Shown: one piece after another, positions 41,396 through 52,892 of the stretch
Numbering within the stretch: position 1 is the first letter of the stretch
Layout: each line of letters begins with the position of its first letter
From: Mytilinidion resinicola
Lineage: Eukaryota > Ascomycota > Dothideomycetes > Mytilinidiales > Mytilinidiaceae
Direction of reading: 5' to 3'
NCBI RefSeq assembly: GCF_010093595.1
Contig: NW_022985442.1
Location: forward strand, 1,248,987-1,303,960
DNA: 54,974 bases
Notes under the pieces: generated by a model
Seen by the model: only the letters and a program-made list of their open reading frames with translations
Told to the model about the DNA's origin: nothing
Databases searched by the model: none
Made by a program: the position numbers and the translations under genes

Positions 41396-43279
41396 ATGGC
41401 GGCCGAGCCCGTCCATTCTTCCACCACAAACCCGTTCGCGTCGCGCAGCAACAACCACGGCTGGGCCAAGATGGACGACCCTCCGGACCAGAGCAACAAG
41501 AAGAGTACCACCCTCCTGGAGGAAGAGCTGCCAGCCGGCACCAGGATCCCCAGCGAGGAGAGTGTGGATCCAATTGTGAATCCGGTGCCTGAATCCTCCA
41601 CAGCAGCTGCGGAGACCGCGACTAGCCCAAGTCACTGGAGACACCACTCGTCGCATTCTCATCATAACCGTCACTTCCGCGTGTATAAGAGGCGCTGGTT
41701 TGGCTTGATCCAGCTGATTCTGCTCAACATTGTTGTGAGCTGGGATGTGCGTATCCATTCAGAGGTGGTTCCATGTCATGAGCCAACTAACAGCGCCACA
41801 GTGGCTTACTTTCGCGCCTCTATCTGCTACTTCGTCGGAGTACTTCAATGTCTCCGAAACGGCCATAAACTGGCTGAGTACTGGATTTCTCTTTGCTTTT
41901 GTTGCAGTCAGTCCGTAAGTAATGTCTTCACTCCCTCTCTTGTCGCTCGTCATATTGTTTGCTCTCGTGCTCACCTCTCGCTAGACTCGTAATGTGGACG
42001 CTTAATCGAGGGCCTAAAAAGGCCATTATCACCGCCAGTGTGCTGGTCTTACTCGGCAACTGGATTCGATATGCTGGCACACGCGCTACAGGCGGACACT
42101 ACGGCGTGGTCATGTTTGGACAAATCCTCACGGGCCTTGCCCAGCCATTCGTTCTCGCTGCGCCTACCCGATATAGTGACCTATGGTTCACTGAAGGTGG
42201 ACGAGTTTCTGCTACAGCTGTAGCTTCGTTGGCCAATCCATTCGGTGGAGCTGTAAGTCACCACCCTTCAGGAACAAGAGAGTCCGTAAACTAAACCAAG
42301 TATAGCTTGGCCAATTGATTGGCCCGCTGTGGTGTACCAAGGCCAGCGAAGTTCCAAATATGGTCCTTTACACTGCCATCATTGTAAGCTATTGACTGCT
42401 TCCTAGCCAATCAACTCGTTAATAGACATTACTTTCAATCACTAACTATCACAGTCCTCCGTCGCCGCTTTCCCATCATTCTTTATCCCAGAAAAACCAC
42501 CAACACCCCCCTCAGCCTCATCCGCGCTCCCCAAAACTCCCCTCAAAGAAACAATCTCCACCCTAATCCACACCCCCTCATTCTACCCCCTCTTCATCGC
42601 CTTTAGCGTCTACGTCGGCTTCTTCAACGCCTTCTCCTCCCTCCTTAACCAAATCCTCGAGCCCTACGGCTTCACCGAGACGCAAGCCGGCATCTGCGGC
42701 GCCGTCCTCATCGTCGTCGGCCTCGTCTTTGCAGCATTCACATCGCCCGTCTTCGACCGCACCCACGCCTACCTCCTCGGCATCAAGCTCTTCGTCCCCG
42801 TCATCGCCATCTGCTACCTCGCCTTCGTCTGGGCGCCGCAGACACGCTCTCTTGGTGCCCCGTACGCTATCGCTGCCATCCTGGGCGCGGCCTCCTTCGC
42901 TCTAGTCCCCATCGCCCTTGAGTACCTCGTCGAAGTCGCCTACCCGGCCTCGCCCGAAGCGGGAAGCACCATCTGCTGGGCTGGCGGACAGCTGCTCGGC
43001 GGCATCTTCATCGTCATCATGAATGCGCTGAAAGAGGGGACGCTGCAGGTAGTCGAGGGTGGGGACGGAAAGGGTAAGGGCCCTGGCGATCGCCCACCGG
43101 GCAATATGTACCGTGCGCTGGTCTTCGAGGCGGTAGTGGCATGCGTCGTTATGCCCATGCCGCTGGCCCTAGGGGTCAAGAGGCTTGGACTGGGCGCTGG
43201 CGCTGTGAAGGGGAGGCTGAGGCTTGATGAGGCTGGGGAAGAGGCGGCCGAGGGAGAAAGACAGGAGGATGGCGCGTGA
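41396..43279 (+). CDS. MFS transporter, FLVCR/MFSD7-like
   Basis: Five exons join in frame: 41396-41746, 41802-41914, 41985-42252, 42306-42383 and 42455-43279 (544 aa). A hydrophilic N-terminus of about 95 residues (Ser/Thr/His-rich) precedes membrane segments starting with [40 protein letters not shown] and [17 protein letters not shown] resemble the first helices and loop of the FLVCR-type MFS branch. [18 protein letters not shown] and [16 protein letters not shown] are further family-like blocks. A short cytoplasmic loop of prolines ([10 protein letters not shown]) separates the two six-helix halves. Members of this branch move haem, choline or related small molecules in animals; the fungal substrate is unknown. 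A glycine- and charge-rich C-terminus follows the last helix. Confidence 0.88.
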
Positions 43280-43658
43280 CTCTTGGCGGACTTCTAGTGT
43301 ATAGAAGTCCGATTTCTTTGGATGGATGGTAGCATATGGGTAAGTGGTGGATGTGCTTGGTTTGATGGACATGATCTAAGGGCTGAGTGGTGGTTATGAG
43401 GTTCGGTAATGATGAGGTTTGCAAGAATGTACATAAGTCTAATTAGTAGATATCCCGCGGGTAACGGCGATTTTCCTCTCAAAGCTGGCACAATCTGCAC
43501 CAATGTTGCTGGCAAACTGAACGATATCAACTGGGCAAATCGTATTGTATTACAATAGGATACAACGACGAAATCGCTCAAACGAGTGAGCAAACAATGG
43601 ACCCGCTACGTCCGCTCATCTCCCGTAATCCGCTCGCTCCAAACGCACGCAAAAGCAT
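43280..43658. other. Convergent 3' interval
   Basis: About 380 bp lies between the stops of the transporter and Mn-SOD genes. An isolated ACAATAGG word occurs near 43553. There is no gene. Confidence 0.4.
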
Positions 43659-44467
43659 CTACTGGAATCGCTTCTCCGCCGCCTTCCAGTTGACCACGTC
43701 CCAGATGTTCTTGAAGTACTCGGCCTTACGGTTCTGGTATTGGAGGTAGTAGGCATGCTCCCATGCGTCGATACCTAGGATGGGGCGGAACTGGCCGACG
43801 ACAGCGTCTTGGTTCTATAATCACATTAGCATCCATTATTCCATTCTGGCCTATACATCAGCAGGGTAAAAACTTACAGCATAAGTCTTGATCCCCACAG
43901 CCCCCGTCTGCGTATCCTGCACCAACCACGCCCACCCACTGCCCTGGATCCCAGCCAGCGCCGCATTGAACTTCTCCTTCAGCGCATCCAGGCTGCCATA
44001 GCTCTCGTTGATAGCCTTAGCCAGCCCACCCGCCGGGGGCTGCCCGCCGCCCTGCGATGTCGGCGCCAGGTTCTCCCAGAAGAGGGTGTGGTTGATGTGG
44101 CCGCCGCCGTGGAAGTTGATGAGGGGCTGCAGGGCGATCTGCGCGGCGATGTCTTCCTTGGCCTTGGCTTCGGCGATTTGCTCGCTGAAGTTGTTGAAGG
44201 AGGTTACGTAGGTCTGGTGGTGGTTCTTGTGGTGGAGCTCCATGATTTTGCCGGAGATGGCGGGTTCGAGGGCGCCATAGTCGTCTAGCAGGTAGAGGAG
44301 TTAGTGGAAGAGCCAATTGAATAAGATAGTCTGGACATACATGTGAGGTCGGGAAGAGTAGCTTTGCCGCGGATGAAGGTAGCTCCAGCGATGCCGGCGC
44401 GTTTGGGAGCTGTTGAAGCTCGGAGGGCGGAGCGGAAGCCTGAGGTGCGGAGGAGTGTGGACGACAT
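43659..44467 (-). CDS. sod2: Mitochondrial manganese superoxide dismutase
   Basis: Three exons join in frame: 44467-44341, 44284-43878 and 43814-43659 (229 aa). The first approximately 35 residues are Arg/Ser/Ala-rich without acidic residues, a mitochondrial presequence. The mature part starts at ATLPDLTYDYGALEP. Metal-ligand blocks are present: [13 protein letters not shown] (His60), [16 protein letters not shown], and [19 protein letters not shown] for the Asp and last His. The protein ends [16 protein letters not shown]. It dismutates superoxide to peroxide and oxygen in the matrix. The GGGQPPAGG insertion fits fungal MnSODs. All donors and acceptors are standard (GTATGT, GTAAGT). Confidence 0.96.
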
Positions 44468-45130
44468 GATTGCAGTACAGGTGCAATTGAGGTCGAAAGA
44501 AGGTTGAAGATGGAGGGGTTGGGGGGGTTGAAGGTTGAAAGCTAGAGCTCTCCGCATGTTCCGCTTAGCAATTAGTTCAGTCTTTCGTCATGCCGTGGGC
44601 GCCGCCCAGGCTTCCTTGAACAGAAAGTGGCAGTCCATGAATCTGTGGCTCTTGCTAAATCCTCATATGCTGAGATAAACACTCTTTCCAGGCTTGTGTC
44701 CACTTTCATAGCCCCGCTTGAGGTGCTTTGATGCGTTATCAAACGCAGTCTGAACGACGTTGATAGCTCTTCGGGCCACCTCAGACGGCGTAAGAACAGA
44801 CTGCCACTTTTTGTTCCGCGAACCCTGCCAGTCACTCCCGATAGGACTCCCGACTCCAGCCGCTAAATACGGACCGAATAAATCCAAAGGGCAAGCCGAG
44901 CCTTCGCCCGCATGCAGTCTATCAAAATCAAAGTACCCGCATGACGGCGCAGATGGAGCAGCGCCTGCACGGCAGCCCGCTCCATCCCATTGTCTCTCAG
45001 GCCTCACGCCATGTAGCACCACCCCGCAAAGGCCCAGGACGGAGATAGTATTTTTACTCACCACGCGCGGGCTGGAGAAACTCTATCTAGTTATACAGCT
45101 AGCACCCGCTTTCCCCTCATCCCCGCCTTC
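44468..45130. promoter_or_regulatory. Divergent promoter region between Mn-SOD and siderophore acyltransferase
   Basis: This is about 660 bp shared by two divergently transcribed genes. GATA-type words occur (TGAGATAAAC near 44668, TTATCA near 44738, CTATCAAAA near 44926). A fungal iron-responsive GATA factor could use these, but none is a full ATCWGATAA site. Part of it (44711-44770) resembles the duplicated sequence upstream of eL15. A 133-codon minus-strand frame here has no recognisable content. Confidence 0.35.
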
Positions 45131-46791
45131 ATGGCTCCCACAATCGTCCACCTCCCCAACGGCCAAAACCTGACTATCACCCCCGTTTTCGGCGGCCTCT
45201 TCTTCAAGTCCAACGACCTCACTCACAATAGCCACTCACCCTTCCCGCCGGGATGGACTATCGTGCTCAATTCCGAGGACGAAGAGCGCGTCGAATTCGC
45301 ACAGACAAGCGCTGACGGACGAGAACCTTCACCTGCACAGGAGGAGCCCAAGGGTAAACGACACATTGTGCACCGCTACAAGCGGCCGACCATGCAAAAT
45401 GACCACCTCTACATATCCTCCATCTCAAACCCCAGCAGCACTGAGTTCAAGCCCGCAAGCTCGCCTACCAGGCAGATTGCCATGATGCTGTGGGCTACGC
45501 TGTGGTGGTATTTCCACCAAGCCGAACCGAACCTTCAAATTACAAACGCCGCTTCTGCAAAGACGTCCGAAGCTGGGAGGCCGGAGGGCGAGTGGAGGAT
45601 CAACATCAACCGTGAGGGTATCTTCAAGGGCAAGGTAGTGCTGCCAAAGCTGGAGCGCATGGGTCTGATTGCCAGCGAGGAATCCAGCGTCGGCATTGAG
45701 CAGAGCGAGAAGTCGCCCGAGGGCTGGACAAATATGTTCGTGAGCCGCAGGTCTTTCTGGCAGCTGGACCCGCGGATATATCTCTTCACGCTGTCGCCAT
45801 TGGCGCAATCGCCCTTCCCGTCTGGCTCGCCGTATACCTCGCGACCGGCTTCCCCTAGTGGAGAAGGGCGGAAGCCGGATCCTACTCAACTTGAATCGGT
45901 GTCGCAAGGTCTGTGGTCTCCTAATGGTCCAGGTCCCTTCCATTCCACTAGTCATCTGCCTACGTACTACCCTCCGCCACCTCCTCAGTGGGTCTTTTCG
46001 AACCACGTGCGGCATCCTATCCGACCAAAACCACCACGGCAAGGAGAGACATTCTATACGAGGTTTATCCCAAGTATGAGCCAGTACCTTTCATTCAGGG
46101 TGGCTTCGATCTCGTCGAAACCTCTACGTTACAAAGGACCTGTTGCGTCCACCAACATTGTAAGCAGTTTCCGTAACTCGCAAATATCTGTAATGTCGGA
46201 ACCAGCGATACCAACAATGGGGCTACTCGGTCTCGGGCTTTCTGATCCCGAATATCTGCACAAGTGGATGAATGAGCCTCGCGTATCATACTTTTGGGGC
46301 GAGGCGGGACCTCAATCGCAACAAGAAGAATTTCTGAAGAAAGGACTCCAGAACAAGAACAGCTTCCCAGTTATTGGATGCTGGGACGGGAAACCATTCG
46401 GCTACTTTGAAATCTATTGGGTGAAGGAGGATAATATTGGGAAATATCTGGGTGGTAATGTTGGCGATTATGATCGTGGCATCCACTGTCTGGTCGGAGA
46501 GGAGGAGTTCAGGGGACCACAACGGGTCAAGATCTGGCTTAGTGCATTGGTGCATTACTGCTGGTTGGCAGATAACAGGACAGAAGCGGTCATTATGGAA
46601 CCTAGGGTGGATAACGAGACGTGAGTCTATTTCTACTTTCACTAAAGATTATAGCAATACTGACTTCTAATAGGCTTTCCCAATATTGTCTAGATCTTGG
46701 CTTTTACAAGGAAAGGGAAATCAGTTTCCCTCACAAGCAGGCCAACCTTATGAAGATCAGGAGGGATGCTTGGGAAGCCCCGGGGCTCTAA
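45131..46791 (+). CDS. SidF/SidL-like N5-hydroxyornithine acyltransferase (siderophore biosynthesis)
   Basis: Exon 1 is 45131-46620 and exon 2 is 46674-46791 (535 aa), joined in frame. The C-terminal 180 residues are a GNAT-type siderophore acyltransferase domain of the AlcB/IucB-like class: HKWMNEPRVSYFWGE, FPVIGCWDGKPFGYFEIYWV, DRGIHCLVGEEEFRGPQRVK and LSALVHYCWLADNRTEAVIM, closing with GFYKEREISFPHKQANLMK. The N-terminal half (IVHLPNGQNLTITPVFGGL) is the divergent half typical of SidF/SidL. It would transfer an acyl group from CoA to N5-hydroxyornithine. SidF enzymes of the fusarinine branch are peroxisomal; this protein ends EAPGL, not a PTS1 tripeptide, so a SidL-like acetyltransferase for ferricrocin is somewhat favoured. 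A 51-nt in-frame stretch beginning GTAAGC at about 46159 could be an extra intron. Confidence 0.85.
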
Positions 46792-47028
46792 AAACGGTCA
46801 TGTGGAATTGGGAGGACTTTTGCTTTCGACTATCTGCTTAGTCTATTGTTGTTACTACAGAGATACCACTTAGTTTCATGAAGATGCAACAATTCTCTTC
46901 ATACTGACGATATATTTCGTATCAACCGCTGTCACATGTTATCGCGGGGCACTCGACTTCCTTAGCTCCGACCTGATACCCGCAACAACACCGAATTCTC
47001 ATCACCAAATTACTCCTCTGTTGTACCA
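46792..47028. other. Short intergenic interval
   Basis: About 240 bp lies between two genes on the same strand. It must hold the 3' UTR of the acyltransferase and the promoter of the aldolase-like gene. No distinct element was recognised. Confidence 0.4.
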
Positions 47029-48031
47029 ATGCCACCGTTCAGCACCCCAATCATCCGCTCAATCACACGCGCACGCCTCATTTCCACAATGTCATCCGCC
47101 CAGCTCAAATCCCTCGCCGCCTACTCCGCCTGCGACGTAGGTCCTGCCCCGCCCCGCCTCTCGTCCCTCCGCTGAGCTGTACGCGGGCACCAGGTCTCGG
47201 ACGTGCTGCTGAAGCTCAATGTGCCTGGCGCCGGGTTTCTGGCCGACATAAGTACTGCTTCCTCACCTTGCCCACCCATGGAACCTGACTCATGCTAACA
47301 ACCTCCCAAAGCGCCCATCCCGACCTCCACGGCGATAATCAAGACCATCGCCAAAGCATCAACCTTCCTCTTCGTCCCCAAATCGTCCGGCTCCTTCACC
47401 CAACCCCCCTCTGCGACACCACTTCAGGACCTGCCTGAGCCGAACATCAAGCCTGGCACGCCGTATGCCGATCTTGCGACGGCGGATACGGTGGTTGTGC
47501 TGAGCCAGCCGGCGGGGCAGAAGTGCGCTGTTATGGGTGGGATCATGGCGGTCAGGATGAAGAAGCTTGGAGTGAAGGGGGTAGTAGTGGATGGGAGGGT
47601 GAGGGATTTGGGGACATGTGGGGAGGTGGGGATACCAGTGAGTAGTTTTGATTTGAAGGCAGACGGACATTGGTGCTAACGGTTGATACAGGTTTGGTCG
47701 AAGGCGACGAGTACGATTGGGGCGGGTGCGGAGAGTAAGCCGTGGGCGAGGGATGTGCCGGTCGTGGTTGGAGGGGTGAGGGTTGAGGCAGTATGTTAAT
47801 CTTCTTTTGGAAGATGCGTGCTTGGAAGGAATGGGGCTAATGGAGGTTTAGGGCGATATTATCATGATCGATCCGGCGGAGAATGGGGTTGTTTCGATTC
47901 CGCAGTCGAAGCTTGAGGAGGTGCTTGAGCTACTTCCCAAGCTTGTTGCGGCGGATGAGAATGTTATTGTTGATGTGGAGAATGGCGGGACGGTTGCGGA
48001 TGCGTTCAAGGAGCATAGGAGTAACTTGTAG
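47029..48031 (+). CDS. RraA-like / HMG aldolase family protein
   Basis: Five exons join in frame: 47029-47136, 47194-47251, 47312-47637, 47692-47790 and 47852-48031 (256 aa). The diagnostic block is MGGIMAVRMKKLGVKGVVVD followed by GRVRDLGT. The GxMxxxxAxxxGxxGxVxDGxxRD signature of RraA/DlpA-type enzymes supplies the Arg and Asp that bind substrate and divalent metal. C-terminal DIIMIDPAENGVVSIP also fits. Fungal members such as yeast YER010C act as 4-hydroxy-4-methyl-2-oxoglutarate aldolases and oxaloacetate decarboxylases. The first ATG adds a basic, Arg-rich 20-residue leader (IIRSITRARLISTM) that could target mitochondria; starting at Met21 gives a cytosolic form. Codon use is G-rich in the second half. 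Confidence 0.88.
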
Positions 48032-49733
48032 GAGCTAGAAGCGTGGTTGCATGCGTAGTCGTTTGGGCGCACTTGGACAACAGTGATAGAAAACGCCGTC
48101 CGCGGCGACTCAAAGATATACCAGTCTGGCTAGAACAAATCAATTGCGTTTAGATCAAGCTTTTCGTGATACTTCGAAGGCACTTCGGACTGTTTAAGGA
48201 AATGGTGAAGAAATGTAGCAAGAGCTTGAAAAGGAACAGCGTGCATAAATAGGCACGTGATGTGACATAACTAGCATAAAGTCCCGATCGTCGATGAAGA
48301 CGCTTCGCATCATCTTGACTTCTCCCCACTGAAACGAGTAGAGAATGTTAACGTCATTCTAGATCATGGAGGCTCAGTTCAGGCCGAATGATAAACCAAT
48401 CCCTGCCGAGATTGTGGAGGCTTCTCCCCTCAAGAACCAAAAAGAATCACAGTCGCAGCGGCATGTCGACACATTTCCGGCCGAGGTCGGCATCGCGAGA
48501 CTTGCCGGAACAGGAGACCCTCATTCATCTTCACACTTATCTACCAATCAGATGTCTTGCTTTGATCACTCATCACCACCTCTATCGCCATCGCTGTGCC
48601 GCCTCTATATCAGGTCAGGTTGTGCTTAGGAGGGCCCTTGATATTGCTGCTGACAGGGTGACGCCATGATCCTTCGTGTCTTCCACGTTTTCAGCTCTCC
48701 CAGAGCGTCAGCAGTGGCACAAACCCTCTTCCCGGACCGCTTTAGGAACATTGCACGCAGCTCCTCCTTGATCAGTCTGACAGAACTGCTATACTGACAA
48801 ATTAGTCGAGTCAAGGCCCCGCCGCCGATGATATCGCTTCACCGCAAGTAGGCGCCGGTCTATATTGCCTTGCATGCGGCTGCTGCTACCGCCTCCAATC
48901 TGAAGACATGCTCGCAAATAATTGCAGAAAGTAGGTCGTAGTAATTGAGCTGTCTTCCCGAGAAACTCAAAAATAGCAAGGGCTCCCTGGTCGGTATGCC
49001 TGGTGATTTGTCTTTTTTCCTTTCGAAGCCGGGGACCAGGTTCGCTTTCCCTCTACAAATTCGGCCCTGCAATAGCACTACACATATCGTCGCTCTCAAA
49101 CTCTGTGAGAGTGCTCCCCAGACTTCAAGGCCTTGGTTACTCTCCAATGTCATCGACGAGATCGAGGAAAAACGACTAGTCGGACGAGGGACTGCATGTC
49201 TGATTTGGCAAAGATCGTTCCGGACCACGTTAGCGGGATGATACCACCACCCCCGCCGCCCTCGATGGTGACCCATTGGCTAGCGGAATGCATGGAAGGC
49301 TAAAGAACAGCTAGTAGAAAGGTGAGGGCATTGGCGCAATAGCTTGAGCCAGCGGGGTTGTCCTTTCGAGTAACCTTCGCACTTTTCTCCACGTAACCGA
49401 GCTTTCGCCCTGTAGCCCAGCGTAACAACCTTCGCAAGGGGCAGGCCGCTGAGGCGACTGTCGATTGGGTAAAGAGATCAGGCTAGACGCCGGGCGGGGA
49501 CGAGGCTGCTCAGTGCGTTGTCGTGATACTGGCGATCCCAAGAGTGGAGGGATGCGCGCTGCAGCTGGTGCAGGGTCTGTTCTTATTAACTAGCATACGC
49601 CCACGCGCCTCCCGCTAGGATGATGACTGCCAGCTCCGGCGCCGACAATGTAGAAAGGCTAAGTAATCCCCAGGTTTGTGCATCCTCTTCTCGGTCCTTG
49701 CGTCGTACCGACCCTCCCCAATGCGTTGCTAGC
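48032..49733. other. 1.7 kb intergenic, no clear gene
   Basis: Short open frames at 48366-48629 and 48945-49241 (+) have partly protein-like composition but no domain, no splice-supported extension and no clear start. I call nothing. The last part is the promoter of the kelch-type gene. Confidence 0.4.
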
Positions 49734-51814
49734 ATGGCGATATCTAGCGGAGTGCTCCTCTCGCGGTCGCGCCTGTTCTCCGTCCTCTCCCTAGCTCTGC
49801 TGTCTTCCCAAGCTGCGCATGCGCAATTATATTCGCCTCTGGATCCGATCTTCTATTTTTGCTCGCGATGGTTCTCATCTTGTAAGCAGATGCCTCATAG
49901 AACAGGTCAGGCTACCTTCAATTAACATTATCGCAGCGATTGTCAAGGATGGCAGTCTTTACATCAATGGCGGAATAGAGACCTTCTATCACTCTGGAGT
50001 GACATCCGATACAATCCTCGGCATTAGTCAGTGACGTTCCATCGAGACAATTATGAAAGAATCCGGCGCTAAGACTTTGTAGATACATATCTAATTCAAG
50101 TGTCGATGGAAACATCATGGGACTGGAAAACGAACATCACCATCACAGACGAGAGCAAGAGCACCGCCAACCCGAAGACTGGAACTTATCCTCCTAGTTT
50201 GGTACGCGGCACGATGTTTCACGGCCCCGCGGATTTGAAAGAGGTGTATGCGTTCGGAGGTACCACTTTCATGGGCAACACGAGCTTCTTGGGATATGTC
50301 GCGCCCGATGCTAGTACCTATCCGCTGTGGACATACGCATACGACTCATCTGACTTCCGATGGGATCAAAACGACATCGGACAGCCCTGGAAACCGAACC
50401 ATGGAGCAGCGGCTGAGGCAATTGATCAAGGGTTGGGCTTCTACTTGAATGGCCAGATCGACAAGGGAACGGATTCTTCGACGAAGAACTTCGGCAATGA
50501 TAGCACCCTGCCTCTTGATGGAATGCTAGTAATTGACCTTGCCAATTCGACATCGAATAATATCTCAACAGCGGCTATTAGCGGAAATGAACCAAGGGTG
50601 GGCGGGGGGCTCCAGTATATTGCGGATGTTGGGAAGAAAGGTATTCTGGTGGCTTTAGGTGGCCAATTGAGTCCCCAGAACGTCTCGGCAAGCACTTCCA
50701 CGAATGGTCGCTTGGTGAGCGAAACCTTCACCTCCATTTTCCGTTTTAAGTAAAAAAAAAAAAGGACTAACCACCCGCGTAGCTTAGCTTGGACACCGTT
50801 GATGTTTTCGACATCAGTTCATACATTGACGACCCGGACACTAATGGTACTTGGTACAACCAAACGACAACTGGCGAAATCCCAGAGCCTAGGATAGACT
50901 TCTGTGTCGTTGCTGCTTCCGCACCAGATAATTCCAGTCATCACATGTGCGTAATAGGGTAGCCCATTATAGTCTAAGCTAATCCGAAGAAAAGATATCT
51001 CTACGGCGGCCACAACACAATATCAGGAGTTCCCTATGACGACATCCACGTTCTCTCCTTGCCAGCTTTTAGATGGACTAAAATCAACTTTGGGGCTAGC
51101 CCTCGATGGGGACACGATTGTCATGTCGTCGGGAACCGACAGCTACTCACAGTGGGTGGGAACACCACGAACGAGCAATGCGATTGGGAGATTAAGGGCG
51201 TCGCTATCCTAGACATGTCCACTATCACTTGGGGTAGTGTCTACGACGCGTTCGCGCCTGAGTATCTCGTCCCTACCCCTATAACGAAGTGGCTAGGAGG
51301 CAGTCCAAGTGGAGGCGCGACAATCACCGCACCCGCAGGTGGCTACAATTCCACTGGACTCGCGCAACTTATGGGCGTAAAGAGGATCTGGCCTACTTCC
51401 GCCCCTCCACCTTCGCCATCAGCTCCACCTCCGTCCCACCACAAGAAAACCAGCGTCGGCGTCATCGTCGGGCCCGTGATTGGCGGGGTCGCAGCGCTCG
51501 CTCTCCTTGGAGGCCTACTCCTCTGGCTCCGCCACCGGCGACACAAGAAAGCCATGACGCCCCACGAGCTGGAGGCGGCGGAGAAGTCCGAAATGCACGA
51601 GGAGCCCAAGAAGATGCCGTACGAGCTGCCCGACGACAACCGTATACCAACTGAGATGGCAGAGCAGCATGGGCTCGCCGAGGCGCCGCGGGAGACGACC
51701 ACTTATGCTGTTGAATTACCTGCGACTACTATTTCGAGAGATGCGAAGCCGGGTGTGCCGATGTTGAGGACGCCGTCAAATGAGGATCCGCCGCAGCTAG
51801 AACTATTGCGGTGA
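49734..51814 (+). CDS. Kelch-repeat type I membrane protein
   Basis: Five exons join in frame: 49734-49881, 49937-50026, 50083-50714, 50783-50946 and 50995-51814 (617 aa). A signal peptide (SRLFSVLSLALLSSQAAHAQ) is followed by a beta-propeller-like ectodomain with kelch-style blades: IVKDGSLYINGG, then KEVYAFGGTTF, GILVALGGQ, YLYGGHNTISG with DIHVLSLP, and RQLLTVGGNTT. Many NxS/T sequons suggest glycosylation. A Pro/Ser-rich stalk (SAPPPSPSAPPPSHHKK) leads to one membrane helix (VGPVIGGVAALALLGGLLLW) and a basic RHRRHKK stop-transfer, then a cytosolic tail of about 90 residues with EEPKKMPYELPDD. Such proteins are common in Pezizomycotina; ligand and role are unknown. A poly-A run of about 12 sits in the third intron. 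Confidence 0.88.
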
Positions 51815-51952
51815 GACTGCCTGTGTGGGGAGGAGAGGAGTTGGGACAGGGATGATGAATCATGGAAGAATCTACTATGCACTCTCGCTCTCCTGATTCT
51901 CTTTTTGCGTCACGGAAGGGAGGAAGAAACCGTTGCGCACCTCGCTTTGCCT

Positions 51953-51985
51953 GGTTCTAGATCGGTTCTAGATCGGTTCTAGATC
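51953..51985. repeat. 11-bp tandem repeat, three copies
   Basis: GGTTCTAGATC is repeated three times without mismatch. Each unit contains the palindrome TCTAGA. Confidence 0.9.
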
Positions 51986-52420
51986 ATGCAAGAACATATT
52001 CAACCCGAGCCGCCAGTGCCAAACCGAGGATCACGCGACCTCGCTGTCAGCGACAGCTACATAAACATGGAGCATGTAGAGACGGTTGCAGAACTCTTAG
52101 CTAGCGATCGCCACAAAGCTCCCGTGGCTGAGCCATCGTATGCACACGTACACGCAAGGCGACAATGGCTCTAGATGGATACTCCCATTTCTTCCGGAGA
52201 AGGAGGAGGTTTCTGTAGGTACTCTACATTTTTCATATGATACCAATCAAGCGAGGATTGAGGAGGATATCCCAAAACCACCAAAAAGAGGAGAGGACAG
52301 GCGACCCGACAAAAAAGCGCATCTATAGAACAATCCTAAAATCTCGATTCTATCCATACCTTGAACTCCCAAAAGTACGGTAATATCCAAACCCACTTAG
52401 CGAGATCCTAACGGACCGAA

Positions 52421-52483
52421 GATCGCATAGCTAGCGCCGGAGATCGCATAGCCAGCACCGGAGATCGCATAGCTAGCACCGAA
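52421..52483. repeat. 21-bp tandem repeat, three copies
   Basis: The unit GATCGCATAGCTAGCACCGG plus one base is repeated three times with a few substitutions. The 21-bp length is codon-compatible, but no gene covers it. Confidence 0.85.
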
Positions 52484-52892
52484 GAGGTCACTGATAATAC
52501 CGAAGGATCGGGTCGGGATTTATGTTACAGACGAAGGTTGCCGTGGCGTGAAGATCAACTTTCTCACTGGAACCGTCCCGGCATGGCTGGTGCGTGGCGA
52601 TTTTGCTCTTCTTGCTGGGAAGCTGAAGGGGAGGGTTGGGAGTTATGTCTCGTCACGTGCGAAGTTACGCGTGGTGAGGTCAAGACCAATCAAAGCCTTG
52701 TCACCTTCGTTTGTCACCCTTGTCGCTATTCACTACCGTAAAGTACGCAATTAGAAATGTGGCAAGAAGCATTTTGCGGCATACGGGGCATAGCATCGAA
52801 AATTGGTATCACGGTTTGGTGAGGTATGGGAAGAGTTCGAGAAGGTAGCGACATGAGGATGTTTTCGGTTCTAGGGAATGTATCAAAGCAAA

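Larger units (their letters stand above)
51815..52892. other. 1.1 kb intergenic with two minisatellites
   Basis: There is no gene with support. Short plus-strand frames between 51986 and 52754 lack features. Two small tandem repeats, at 51953 and 52421, are listed separately. Confidence 0.45.

Noticed and set aside
44663..45064. 133-codon minus-strand ORF between Mn-SOD and the siderophore gene
   Set aside because: It lies in a divergent promoter and overlaps a possible dispersed repeat; no domain is recognisable.
41396..48031. Siderophore biosynthetic cluster
   Set aside because: Only one siderophore-type enzyme is present; the MFS gene is FLVCR-like, not a siderophore transporter, and there is no NRPS or ornithine monooxygenase in the window.
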